DNA from: Streptomyces sp. AC550_RSS872
Lineage (GTDB): Bacteria; Actinomycetota; Actinomycetes; Streptomycetales; Streptomycetaceae
Reading direction: 5' to 3'
NCBI RefSeq assembly: GCF_019049285.1
Contig: NZ_JAGMUL010000028.1
Span: 124,001 to 188,000 of the forward strand
Length of the DNA: 64,000 nucleotides
Shown piece by piece: positions 51,561 to 59,502 of the stretch. How positions within the stretch are numbered: position 1 is the stretch's first letter; each line of letters begins with the position of its first letter. The translations under genes and the position numbers were made by a program. The notes under the pieces were generated by a model. It was not told where the DNA came from. It did no database searches and worked only from the letters and a program-made list of their open reading frames with translations.

Positions 51561-53378
51561 ATGTGCGGAATCGTCGGATACATCGGGAAGCGTGACGTGG
51601 CCCCCCTCCTCCTGGAGGGCCTCCAGCGCCTGGAGTACCGCGGCTACGACTCGGCCGGCGTGGTCGTCTCCTCCCCGAAGGCGCCTGCCCTGAAGATGGT
51701 CAAGGCCAAGGGCCGGGTCCGTGACCTGGAGGCCAAGGTCCCGGCGCGCTTCAAGGGCACGACCGGTATCGCCCACACCCGCTGGGCCACCCACGGCGCC
51801 CCGTCCGACGTGAACGCCCACCCGCACCTGGACGCCGAGGGCAAGGTCGCCGTCGTCCACAACGGCATCATCGACAACGCCGCCGACCTGCGCCGCAAGC
51901 TGGAGGCGGACGGCGTCGAGTTCCTGTCCGAGACCGACACCGAGGTCCTCGTCCACCTCATCGCCCGTGCGCAGGCGGAGAAGCTGGAGGACAAGGTCCG
52001 CGAGACCCTGCGCCTCATCGAGGGCACGTACGGCATCGCCGTCCTGCACGCCGACTTCCCGGACCGCATCGTCGTCGCCCGCAACGGCTCCCCGGTCGTC
52101 CTGGGCATCGGCGAGAAGGAGATGTTCGTAGCGTCGGACATCGCGGCTCTCGTCGCCCACACCCGCCAGATAGTGACCCTCGACGACGGCGAGATGGCCA
52201 CCCTGAAGGCCGACGACTTCCGCACCTACACCACGGAGGGCACCCGTACGACGGCCGAGCCCACCACGGTCGAGTGGGAAGCAGCGTCGTACGACATGGG
52301 CGGCCACGACACCTACATGCACAAGGAGATCCACGAGCAGGCCGACGCCGTGGACCGCGTCCTGCGCGGCCGCATCGACGACCGCTTCTCCACCGTGCAC
52401 CTCGGCGGCCTCAACCTGGACGCCCGCGAGGCCCGCCAGATCCGCCGCGTGAAGATCCTCGGCTGCGGCACCTCGTACCACGCGGGCATGATCGGCGCCC
52501 AGATGATCGAGGAGCTGGCCCGTATCCCCGCGGACGCCGAGCCGGCCTCCGAGTTCCGCTACCGCAACGCGGTCGTCGACCCCGACACCCTCTACATCGC
52601 CGTCTCCCAGTCGGGCGAGACCTACGACGTCCTGGCAGCGGTCCAGGAACTGAAGCGCAAGGGCGCAAGGGTCCTGGGAGTCGTCAACGTCGTCGGCTCG
52701 GCCATCGCCCGCGAGGCCGACGGCGGCATCTACGTCCACGCGGGCCCCGAGGTCTGCGTCGTCTCGACGAAGTGCTTCACGAACACGACGGTCGCCTTCG
52801 CGCTTCTCGCCCTGCACCTCGGCCGCACCCGCGACCTCTCGGTCCGCGACGGCAAGCGCATCATCGAGGGCCTGCGCAAGCTGCCGGACCAGATCGCCTC
52901 GGTGATGGAGCAGGAGGCGGAGATCGAGAAGCTGGCCCAGCAGTACGCCGAGGCCCGCTCGATGCTCTTCATCGGACGTGTCCGGGGCTACCCGGTCGCC
53001 CGCGAGGCCTCCCTGAAGCTCAAGGAGGTCTCCTACATCCACGCCGAGGCCTACCCGGCCTCCGAGCTCAAGCACGGCCCGCTGGCCCTGATCGAGCCCG
53101 CCCTCCCCACGGTCGCGATCGTCCCCGACGACGACCTCCTGGAGAAGAACCGCGCCGCCATGGAGGAGATCAAGGCCCGCAGCGGCAAGATTCTCGCCGT
53201 CGCCCACCAGCCGCAGGAGAAGGCCGACCAGACGATCGTCGTCCCCAAGAACGAGGACGAACTCGACCCCATCCTGATGGGCATCCCTCTCCAACTCCTC
53301 GCCTACCACACGGCCTTGGCCCTGGGCCGGGACATCGACAAGCCGAGGAACCTCGCAAAGTCGGTAACGGTCGAGTAG
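51561..53378 (+). CDS. glmS: Glutamine-fructose-6-phosphate aminotransferase (isomerizing)
   Basis: This 605-residue enzyme has the N-terminal nucleophile Cys2 in MCGIVGYIGKRDVAPLLLEG, a glutaminase domain (1-235: HTRWATHGAPSDVNAHPHLD), then two SIS domains (GCGTSYHAGMIGAQMIEELA and SQSGETYDVLAAV) and the C-terminal KSVTVE tail. It makes glucosamine-6-phosphate from fructose-6-phosphate and glutamine for cell-wall precursors. It may be a second glmS in the genome, as Streptomyces often have two; that cannot be checked here. It follows the small gene by 12 bases. Confidence 0.95.
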   Translation: MCGIVGYIGKRDVAPLLLEGLQRLEYRGYDSAGVVVSSPKAPALKMVKAKGRVRDLEAKVPARFKGTTGIAHTRWATHGAPSDVNAHPHLDAEGKVAVVHNGIIDNAADLRRKLEADGVEFLSETDTEVLVHLIARAQAEKLEDKVRETLRLIEGTYGIAVLHADFPDRIVVARNGSPVVLGIGEKEMFVASDIAALVAHTRQIVTLDDGEMATLKADDFRTYTTEGTRTTAEPTTVEWEAASYDMGGHDTYMHKEIHEQADAVDRVLRGRIDDRFSTVHLGGLNLDAREARQIRRVKILGCGTSYHAGMIGAQMIEELARIPADAEPASEFRYRNAVVDPDTLYIAVSQSGETYDVLAAVQELKRKGARVLGVVNVVGSAIAREADGGIYVHAGPEVCVVSTKCFTNTTVAFALLALHLGRTRDLSVRDGKRIIEGLRKLPDQIASVMEQEAEIEKLAQQYAEARSMLFIGRVRGYPVAREASLKLKEVSYIHAEAYPASELKHGPLALIEPALPTVAIVPDDDLLEKNRAAMEEIKARSGKILAVAHQPQEKADQTIVVPKNEDELDPILMGIPLQLLAYHTALALGRDIDKPRNLAKSVTVE

Positions 53379-53417
53379 CCACCCGGCTTCCAGGGGCGCG
53401 CCACCTGTTTCTTTCAG

Positions 53418-53480
53418 GGGCGCAGCCCCTGCCTTTCAGGGGCGCGGGGAACTGCGCGACCAGCCCCCACGCACCCGCAG
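53418..53480 (+). repeat. Dispersed intergenic repeat, family B-related copy
   Basis: CAGGGGCGCAGCCCCTG is followed by CAGGGGCGCGGGGAACTGCG and CGACCAGCCCCCACGCACCC. Its ends match the copies flanking the des genes (GGGGCGCGGG and GCGACCAGCCCCCAC). It lies just after glmS and forms hairpins. Confidence 0.7.
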
Positions 53481-53494
53481 AGGCCACACAACGC

Positions 53495-53536
53495 AACGGA
53501 CCCCCACGTGATGCCACCACTCACGGGGGGTCCGTT
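53495..53536 (+). terminator. Terminator between glmS and the YaaH-type gene
   Basis: AACGGACCCCC (53495-53505) and GGGGGTCCGTT (53526-53536) form an 11-base perfect stem with TTTT following on the plus strand. It serves the convergent pair glmS and the YaaH-type membrane protein. Confidence 0.8.
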
Positions 53537-53574
53537 TTCAACGCCGGGGGCCGCCCAACCCCCGGCCCGCGCAG

Positions 53575-54141
53575 CTACCCGGTGGCCGTCACACCCCGGC
53601 CCGCAGCGCGTCGCGGAAGAGCCGTGGGCCAGTGCGCCAGCGCCGCGGTGGCCGCATACCAGGCCACCGCACCCGCACCAACGGCGAACCAGCCGCCCAC
53701 CTTGGTGAGCCCTTCACCACCGGCGAAGTCGGCGACAGCCATGAGCACCAGAGCGACGAAGAACAGCCCGTACGCCCCCTGCCCGAGCTGATCCCCACCC
53801 GCCAGCGTGAGAGACAGCGCCACGAGCGCGAACAGCAGCAGGAACAGCCCCGCCGCATTGTCGGAGACACTCGCGTCGGCGGACATCGCCCAGGTGAACC
53901 ACAGGGCGCCCAGCGTCACGAACGCCGTCCCGTTCGCGGCGTCACGGTCGCGCAGGGCCATCAGCCCGGCGGCGAAGAGGGCAATGCCGCCCACGTACTG
54001 GGCGATTGATACGGCGTCAGCAGCCGACACACCGTCGATCACGCCGGTGTACCCCAGCCCGAAGGCCAACAGGGTGATTCCCAGGGCGAGTCGGCCGACC
54101 ACGGTGGTGATTCCGTTTCCCGCAGAGACGTCGTTGTCCAC
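53575..54141 (-). CDS. GPR1/FUN34/YaaH-family membrane protein (acetate/succinate transporter type)
   Basis: This 188-residue protein has six membrane segments, beginning RLALGITLLAFGLGYTGVID and including YVGGIALFAAGLMALRDRD and FVTLGALWFTWAMSADA. Size and helix spacing fit the SatP/YaaH family of small-acid transporters. The family motif NPAPLGL near the N-terminus is not present, so this is a divergent member and transport of acetate or succinate is not certain. It converges on glmS across a terminator. Confidence 0.7.
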   Translation of the reverse strand: MDNDVSAGNGITTVVGRLALGITLLAFGLGYTGVIDGVSAADAVSIAQYVGGIALFAAGLMALRDRDAANGTAFVTLGALWFTWAMSADASVSDNAAGLFLLLFALVALSLTLAGGDQLGQGAYGLFFVALVLMAVADFAGGEGLTKVGGWFAVGAGAVAWYAATAALAHWPTALPRRAAGRGVTATG

Positions 54142-54257
54142 GGCGGGCTCCCTTCATGCATGTGCAGTTGTGCGGTGAGCGTTATATGCCCTTCACAAGG
54201 GCACAAACACCTCTACGCGCGAGTAGATTTGCACATCTCACCTGGGAGAACGGCGAG

Positions 54258-54785
54258 TTACGGAATGACAACGACGGGACGCTTGGCCCGCTTGGCGAGC
54301 CGCCCGGCGACGGAGCCGAAGATCCGCCCCACGATCCCGTGCGTGGAGCCGACGACGATCGCGTCCGCCTCGTACTCCTGGCCGACCTCTTCGAGCTCGT
54401 GGCAGATGTCACCGCCGCGCTCGACGAGGATCCAGGGCACCTCGGCCAGGTAGTCGGCACACGCGAGTTCGAGGCCGAGCACCTCGGTGCGGTGGTCCGG
54501 TACGTCGACGAAGACCGGTGGCTCGCAGCCAGCCCACACGGTGGTGGGCAGCCGGTTGGCGACGTGGACGATGATCAGGCCCGACCCGGAACGGTGAGCC
54601 ATGCCGATGGCGTACGCGAGGGCGCGCTCACTGGAGGTGGAGCCGTCGAAGCCGACGACAACGCCGTGCTTGAAAGCGGGGTCGCAGGAATGGCGTGACT
54701 GTTCCGCCGCCAGGGGCTCGGACGCCGTGGGGTCGGCTACCGGCCGCTTGCGGTCCGCTGGTTCGAAGAATTCGTGACCGGCCAT
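54258..54785 (-). CDS. Universal stress protein (UspA fold)
   Basis: This 175-residue single UspA domain follows a 40-residue acidic leader. HGVVVGFDGSTSSERALAYA opens the fold, and AIVVGSTHGIVGRIFGSVAG carries the ATP-binding G-x2-G-x9-G-S/T motif near the C-terminus. It probably binds ATP and acts in dormancy or stress. The ATG at 54785 has a weak GAGAC site. The 116 bases before the YaaH-type gene start hold AT-richer sequence than usual but no gene. Confidence 0.88.
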   Translation of the reverse strand: MAGHEFFEPADRKRPVADPTASEPLAAEQSRHSCDPAFKHGVVVGFDGSTSSERALAYAIGMAHRSGSGLIIVHVANRLPTTVWAGCEPPVFVDVPDHRTEVLGLELACADYLAEVPWILVERGGDICHELEEVGQEYEADAIVVGSTHGIVGRIFGSVAGRLAKRAKRPVVVIP

Positions 54786-55142
54786 GGCTGTCTCGGCGTA
54801 TTGATCCTTTATGGGTGGGCCCGCGAGCGGAGCTCGCTGACGGATCCAGCAGTGTGCGGCGGAGCTGTGTCCGGGAATGGTCTTCCCAACCCCATACCCC
54901 AAGGGTACGGCGGCACGCCTCCTTAACCCAGATCCCCGCTCACGGTCGGTGCGGGTTCCAGGGAGCATGCACGAGGGTGCGCCCGTAACGCAATGGTTGC
55001 TGCGGTGTACAGGCGGTTTGCGCAGGGTTCAACTTCCTCCGCCGCCGGACGGCCGCCTACCGACGCGTACCAGTGACCGACCGCCCGGACCCGCGTTGAT
55101 CTCCCTGAGCCAACGCCCAGGCAGCCCAGGGAGCACGTACGC
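54786..55142. other. Gene-poor gap of 357 bases
   Basis: The gap lies between the divergent usp and small membrane-protein genes. I see no convincing gene, RNA or repeat; the open frames crossing it have poor composition. It ends in AGGGAG, the ribosome site of the next gene. Promoters for both genes should be here, but no consensus pair stands out. Confidence 0.5.
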
Positions 55143-55457
55143 ATGTCAGGACCCAGCACGCCCTCCGAGGACAGCGCCACCGATGTGGTGCGCTGGGCGG
55201 CCTTCAGCTGCGTCCTGGTCCCGGTGGTGCTCCTCTGGTACGGCACCTCGCTCGCCGGTGCCACCGGCACGGCCCTGGGCCTCGCGGCCGTGACGGCGGT
55301 GTGCCGGCTGTTGCTGCGTCAGTCGGAGCGCGGCGCGGCGCGGATCAAGGCCGGAGAGGCCGGTCCCTCCCCCCGGCGTCGCGGGCGCCATCACCGCACC
55401 GGAACCGGGGCTCATAGAGGCGGACGTCACACTGGGGGAAATACACCGGTCGGCTGA
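55143..55457 (+). CDS. Small two-helix membrane protein
   Basis: This 104-residue protein has two membrane segments (WAAFSCVLVPVVLLWYGTSL and TALGLAAVTAVCRLLLR) and a basic, Gly/Arg/His-rich cytoplasmic tail (about 65-104). AGGGAG lies upstream of the ATG. It is conserved in my memory of this locus next to adpA in Streptomyces, but no function is known. The following 377 bases are the adpA control region. Confidence 0.7.
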   Translation: MSGPSTPSEDSATDVVRWAAFSCVLVPVVLLWYGTSLAGATGTALGLAAVTAVCRLLLRQSERGAARIKAGEAGPSPRRRGRHHRTGTGAHRGGRHTGGNTPVG

Positions 55458-55656
55458 CCGGTTTTCACACCCCGGCACGCCACTTTTCAGCCAACTTCTG
55501 GCGCGCGGGCATCCCCTGCCCAGAACACCCCCCAACCCCCGTTCCACCTGCACGGAAAGGGCCTCAGGGGGTCTGCGCACCCTACGTGGTTTGGCCACTG
55601 CGACAAGGCGCACTTCCCTGCACGGCCCGGGAGTGCAACGCTTCGTGATCGAATGC

Positions 55657-55705
55657 TTCACGCCAAGTTGCCAAGTCGACAATGTGCCGAATGCCGAACC
55701 GGCCA
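55657..55705 (-). promoter_or_regulatory. AdpA binding sites in the adpA control region
   Basis: On the minus strand TGGCCGGTTC (55705-55696) is a perfect match to the AdpA consensus TGGCSNGWWY, and TGGCGTGAAG (55666-55657) matches 9 of 10. They lie 130-180 bases upstream of the adpA start, suggesting autoregulation as known in S. griseus. The rest of 55458-55834 holds no gene. Confidence 0.65.
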
Positions 55706-55834
55706 CTGAGGCGCGACGCGACACAGTAGATTCGATCTTGACTGTCTACGGCGGGGGACTCGTGCAGGACCGAGGGGAAACGTGCAGGAGCGACACAACC
55801 GAGGAGCCGCGACCACCGAGGGGGGCTTAGCAGT

Positions 55835-57058
55835 ATGAGCCACGACTCCACTGCCGCGCCGGAAGCCGCGGCCCGGAAACTTTCCGGGCGACGCCGCAAG
55901 GAGATCGTCGCGGTGCTGCTGTTCAGCGGCGGCCCCATCTTCGAGAGTTCCATACCGCTGTCGGTGTTCGGGATAGACCGCCAGGACGCCGGCGTGCCGC
56001 GCTACCGCCTGTTGGTGTGCGGCGGCGAGGAAGGCCCCCTGCGGACCACAGGAGGCCTGGAACTCTCGGCGCCGCATGGCCTGGAGGCGATCTCACGGGC
56101 GGGCACGGTCGTCGTGCCGGCCTGGCGTTCGATCACCTCGCCGCCGCCCGAGGAAGCGCTCGACGCGCTGCGCCGGGCGCACGAGGAAGGCGCCCGCATA
56201 GTCGGGCTGTGCACCGGCGCCTTCGTCCTCGCCGCGGCGGGCCTGCTGGACGGCCGTCCCGCGACGACACACTGGATGTACGCACCGACGCTGGCCAAGC
56301 GCTACCCGTCGGTGCACGTGGATCCGCGAGAGCTGTTCGTCGACGACGGCGACGTGCTGACGTCGGCGGGCACCGCGGCCGGAATCGATCTCTGTCTCCA
56401 CATCGTGCGGACGGACCACGGCAACGAGGCGGCCGGAGCACTCGCCCGCCGCCTGGTGGTCCCACCGCGCCGCTCCGGCGGTCAGGAGCGCTACCTCGAT
56501 CGGTCTTTACCAGAGGAGATCGGCGCCGACCCGCTCGCCGAGGTCGTCGCCTGGGCGCTGGAACACCTGCACGAGCAGTTCGACGTCGAGACGCTGGCGG
56601 CCCGCGCGTACATGAGCCGGCGCACCTTCGACCGCCGCTTCCGCTCGCTGACCGGCAGCGCCCCGCTTCAGTGGCTGATCACCCAGCGGGTGCTTCAGGC
56701 GCAGCGGCTGCTGGAGACGTCGGACTACTCGGTGGACGAGGTGGCCGGACGCTGCGGCTTCCGCTCGCCGGTGGCGCTGCGCGGCCACTTCCGCCGACAG
56801 CTCGGCTCGTCCCCGGCCGCCTACCGGGCGGCGTACCGTGCCCGCCGCCCCCAGGCCGACCGGTCGCCGGACGCGGAGCCCCCGACGGGCCCCACCGTCC
56901 AGCAGGGCCCACCGCCCAGCCCCTACCCGGAGGGCGGCCCGGTCCCGCTCCAGACCCGCCGCACCCCGGCGCCCGTGGGCCCCGCGCCCTCGGACAACGG
57001 GCGCGAGCTGTACGTCGGAGGCCGGGCGACCCTGCCGGGGCAGCGCAGCGGAGCATGA
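55835..57058 (+). CDS. adpA: Developmental master regulator AdpA (BldH) with TTA codon
   Basis: This 407-residue protein has a DJ-1/PfpI-like dimerisation domain (about 25-215: VAVLLFSGGPIFESSIPLSV, GARIVGLCTGAFVLAAAGLL) and an AraC/XylS DNA-binding domain (about 235-330: DVETLAARAYMSRRTFDRRF, DEVAGRCGFRSPVALRGHFR). The Pro-rich tail is typically disordered. Codon 225, in the linker (DRSLPEE), is TTA at 56507-56509, making translation depend on bldA tRNA. It controls aerial growth and secondary metabolism. AdpA boxes lie upstream and orn downstream, the usual arrangement. Confidence 0.97.
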   Translation: MSHDSTAAPEAAARKLSGRRRKEIVAVLLFSGGPIFESSIPLSVFGIDRQDAGVPRYRLLVCGGEEGPLRTTGGLELSAPHGLEAISRAGTVVVPAWRSITSPPPEEALDALRRAHEEGARIVGLCTGAFVLAAAGLLDGRPATTHWMYAPTLAKRYPSVHVDPRELFVDDGDVLTSAGTAAGIDLCLHIVRTDHGNEAAGALARRLVVPPRRSGGQERYLDRSLPEEIGADPLAEVVAWALEHLHEQFDVETLAARAYMSRRTFDRRFRSLTGSAPLQWLITQRVLQAQRLLETSDYSVDEVAGRCGFRSPVALRGHFRRQLGSSPAAYRAAYRARRPQADRSPDAEPPTGPTVQQGPPPSPYPEGGPVPLQTRRTPAPVGPAPSDNGRELYVGGRATLPGQRSGA

Positions 57059-57084
57059 CCTTCTGACGCCGGGCGGGTGCATTT

Positions 57085-57155
57085 CAGCCCGTCCGGCGTT
57101 TGAGGACGAGGCCCGAAGGGCCGACAGCGGGGGTCCAGGGGGCGGCAGCCCCCTG
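57085..57155 (+). repeat. Dispersed intergenic repeat, family A, copy 2
   Basis: CAGCCCGTCCGGCGTTTGAG is followed by GACGAGGCCCGAAGGGCC and GGGGGCGGCAGCCCCCT, which form two short hairpins. It is the best-preserved copy in the window and fills the adpA-orn gap; related copies are at 3585-3630 and, inverted, 59196-59271. Confidence 0.75.
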
Positions 57156-57213
57156 GTACGCCGCCTGCGACACCGGGCATCCCAAAGACAGACGTCAGCC
57201 GTAGGGTGTTCGC

Positions 57214-57816
57214 ATGAACGATCGCATGGTGTGGATCGACTGCGAGATGACCGGCCTCTCGCTGTCCGACGACGCGCTCATCGAGGTTGCCGCCCTCGTC
57301 ACCGACTCCGAGCTGAACGTCCTCGGTGAAGGAGTGGACATCGTCATCCGCCCGCCGGACTCGGCGCTGGAGACGATGCCGGAGGTGGTGCGTCAGATGC
57401 ACACCGCGTCCGGCCTCCTCGACGAGCTGGCCGGCGGCACGACCCTGGCGGACGCCGAGGAGCAGGTGCTGACGTATGTGCGCGAGCACGTGAAGGAGCC
57501 CGGCAAGGCGCCGCTGTGCGGCAACTCCGTGGGCACCGACCGCGGATTCCTGCTGCGCGACATGCCGACGCTGGAGGACTACCTCCACTACCGCATCGTC
57601 GACGTCTCCTCGATCAAGGAACTCGCCCGGCGTTGGTACCCGCGTGCCTACTTCAACAGCCCGGAGAAGAACGGCAACCACCGCGCCCTCGCCGACATCC
57701 GCGAGTCCATCGCCGAACTCCGCTACTACCGCGAGGCCGTCTTCGTACCGCAGCCCGGCCCGGACTCGGACACCGCGAAGTCGATCGCCGCGAAGCACGT
57801 TCTGCCTGCTCAGTAG
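57214..57816 (+). CDS. orn: Oligoribonuclease (DEDDh 3'-5' exonuclease)
   Basis: This 200-residue enzyme carries all DEDDh residues: [13 protein letters not shown] (Asp, Glu), [20 protein letters not shown] (Asp) and [20 protein letters not shown] (His, Asp), with [20 protein letters not shown] in between. It degrades 2-5 nucleotide RNAs and pGpG from cyclic di-GMP turnover, and orn mutants of Streptomyces grow and differentiate poorly. A TAGGGT -10-like hexamer ends only six bases before the ATG and no ribosome site is evident, hinting at a leaderless message. Confidence 0.96.
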   Translation: MNDRMVWIDCEMTGLSLSDDALIEVAALVTDSELNVLGEGVDIVIRPPDSALETMPEVVRQMHTASGLLDELAGGTTLADAEEQVLTYVREHVKEPGKAPLCGNSVGTDRGFLLRDMPTLEDYLHYRIVDVSSIKELARRWYPRAYFNSPEKNGNHRALADIRESIAELRYYREAVFVPQPGPDSDTAKSIAAKHVLPAQ

Positions 57817-57923
57817 GGAGGTGAGGGGTGCTGCGGGGGGCGCCGCGGAATGTGTGCGCGAGCACCCCTTCGGACCCTGTACACTTTTTCTCGGCCGGTC
57901 GGGGAAACCCAAAGCCGGTCATG

Positions 57924-57996
57924 GTGGGTGTAGCTCAGCTGGTAGAGCACCTGGTTGTGGTCCAGGATGCCGCGGGTTCGAGTCCCGTCACTCACC
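57924..57996 (+). tRNA. tRNA-His (anticodon GTG)
   Basis: A full cloverleaf is visible: acceptor GTGGGTG/CACTCAC, D arm GCTC..GAGC, anticodon stem CCTGG/CCAGG with loop TTGTGGT (anticodon GTG), and T arm GCGGG-TTCGAGT-CCCGT. Base 57923 (G) can be the extra 5' G(-1) that pairs with C73, as expected for histidine tRNA. CCA is not encoded. Confidence 0.97.
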
Positions 57997-58002
57997 CTCG
58001 GT

Positions 58003-58048
58003 CTTCAGCCGGTGACTTCGGAAACGAAGTCACCGGCTGAAGCTTTTT
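58003..58048. terminator. Strong intrinsic terminator between tRNA-His and cebR
   Basis: CTTCAGCCGGTGACTTCG (58003-58020) and CGAAGTCACCGGCTGAAG (58025-58042) form a perfect 18-base stem with a GAAA loop and a following CTTTTT tract. It ends tRNA-His transcription and is also placed to stop cebR from the other side. Confidence 0.93.
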
Positions 58049-58069
58049 CCGCCGATGAGGCGTGGTCGG

Positions 58070-59125
58070 TCACGACGACGCCCGCGTCGCCAACTCGGTG
58101 GCCAACACCACCTGCGCCCGCTCCAGACCCCGCGACATCGCCGGGCGGCGGTCCGCGATCTCGGTGAGGAGCAGGCCGATCATCCGGCGGCCCATCTCCT
58201 CGATCGGCTGGCGGACGCTGGTGAGGGGCGGGTCCATGTGGCGGGCGATGGCGGAGTCGTCGTAGCCGACCAACGCCACGTCGTCGGGGATACGACGGCC
58301 CGCCTCGCGCAGCACCTGGCGGGCGCCGGCCGCCGTCACGTCCGAGGCCGCGAACACCGCGTCGAGGTCGGGGCGGCGGGAGAGCAGTGACCGCATCGCC
58401 CGGCTGCCCCCCTCCTCGGTGAAGTCGCCCGGCTCGATCAGCAGGTCGTCCACGTCGTGGCCCGCATCGCGCAGGGCGTCGCGATAGCCGTCGACGCGGC
58501 GCTGGGCGCCGTAGACGTCGAGGCGGCCGGTGATGTGGGCGATCCTCGTGCGGCCGCGGGACATCAGATGCTCGACGGCCGAGCGGGCGCCGCCGTAGTT
58601 GTCCGAGTCGACCGAGGTCAGGGTCTCCGCGGCGGAGCGGGGGCCGCTGATCACGGCCGGGATCTCCAGTTGGGACAGCAGGTCCGGCAGCGGGTCGTCC
58701 GCGTGGACCGAGACCAGCAGGACGCCGTCGACGCGGTGGGCGGCCAGGTACTGGGCGAGGCGCCGCCGTTCCTTGTCGCTGCCCGCGAAGATCAGCAGCA
58801 GTTGCATCTCGGTGTCGGCGAGTTCGGCACCCACGCCCTTCAAGATGTCCGAGAAGTACGGTTCCGAGAAGAACCGCGTCTCCGGCTCGGGCACGACCAG
58901 CGCGATGGCGTCCGTGCGGTTCGCCGCCAGGGCGCGGGCCGCCGTGTTGGGGACGTAGCCGAGTTCCGCGACCGCCGCCTCCACCGCCGCGCGGGTCGCG
59001 TCGCTGACCCGGGGCGAGCCGTTGATCACGCGGGAGACGGTGCCCCGGCCCACGCCGGCACGGGCCGCCACCTCTTCGAGGGTGGGCCGACCGCCACTAC
59101 GGCCCCGCGTTCCGTGGGTTGCCAT
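58070..59125 (-). CDS. cebR: LacI-family repressor of cello-oligosaccharide use (CebR)
   Basis: This 351-residue LacI/GalR protein has an N-terminal HTH and hinge (TLEEVAARAGVGRGTVSRVI-NGS, then YVPNTAARALA) and a periplasmic-binding-protein-like sugar domain. It is divergent from cebEFG. Two CebR boxes (59371-59384 and 62889-62902) match the TGGGAGCGCTCCCA operator known for CebR, with cellobiose or cellotriose as inducers. The identification rests on those sites and gene order. Confidence 0.93.
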   Translation of the reverse strand: MATHGTRGRSGGRPTLEEVAARAGVGRGTVSRVINGSPRVSDATRAAVEAAVAELGYVPNTAARALAANRTDAIALVVPEPETRFFSEPYFSDILKGVGAELADTEMQLLLIFAGSDKERRRLAQYLAAHRVDGVLLVSVHADDPLPDLLSQLEIPAVISGPRSAAETLTSVDSDNYGGARSAVEHLMSRGRTRIAHITGRLDVYGAQRRVDGYRDALRDAGHDVDDLLIEPGDFTEEGGSRAMRSLLSRRPDLDAVFAASDVTAAGARQVLREAGRRIPDDVALVGYDDSAIARHMDPPLTSVRQPIEEMGRRMIGLLLTEIADRRPAMSRGLERAQVVLATELATRASS

Positions 59126-59195
59126 GGGCTCCGCCTTCCCGCCGTATCCTTGCCTGGCCCGGAATCTAACAGTTCACGTGCCGCGCTGGTCGCCT

Positions 59196-59271
59196 CTGGG
59201 GCCTGCCGCCCCACCGCCCCCAGACCCCCGCTTCGGCCTGGACGGCCTCGTCCTCGATCGCCGGACAGGCT
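59196..59271 (-). repeat. Dispersed intergenic repeat, family A, inverted copy
   Basis: On the minus strand it reads AGCCTGTCCGGCGATCGAGG, then ACGAGGCCGTCCAGGCCGAAG and GGGGGTCTGGGGGCGG, matching 57085-57155 with differences. It lies in the 377-base cebR-cebE gap, which otherwise holds only the ceb operator and promoters. Confidence 0.65.
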
Positions 59272-59367
59272 CAGCGGGTCAAGTTAACGTCCCGATAACT
59301 GAACGCATCTCTCCGCGTCGACGCCCTTGACACCCCTGTCCCGACCGACGACCCTTCAACTCATCAC

Positions 59368-59387
59368 CTGTGGGAGCGCTCCCACAG
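59368..59387. promoter_or_regulatory. CebR operator upstream of cebE
   Basis: CTGTGGGAGCGCTCCCACAG is a perfect 20-base palindrome containing the full CebR box TGGGAGCGCTCCCA (59371-59384). It lies 116 bases before cebE and should be the main control site of cebEFG. Confidence 0.95.
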
Positions 59388-59502
59388 TACCTGACACATA
59401 CACATCCCGCACGTTCCCCGCCCGAGCCGCAGCGAGTACAACGAACGGGCCCAACAGTGCAGTTGGCCGGGGGGTCGGCACGTCAGGCAACAGGAGGACG
59501 CA

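Noticed and set aside
54877..55293. Plus-strand frame between usp and the small membrane-protein gene
   Set aside because: Composition is Pro/Arg-rich without domain features, and it overlaps the better supported gene at 55143 in another frame.
57924..57996. tRNA-His considered as an integration site for a mobile element
   Set aside because: There is no integrase nearby and no direct repeat of the tRNA 3' end was seen; a clean terminator and cebR follow directly.
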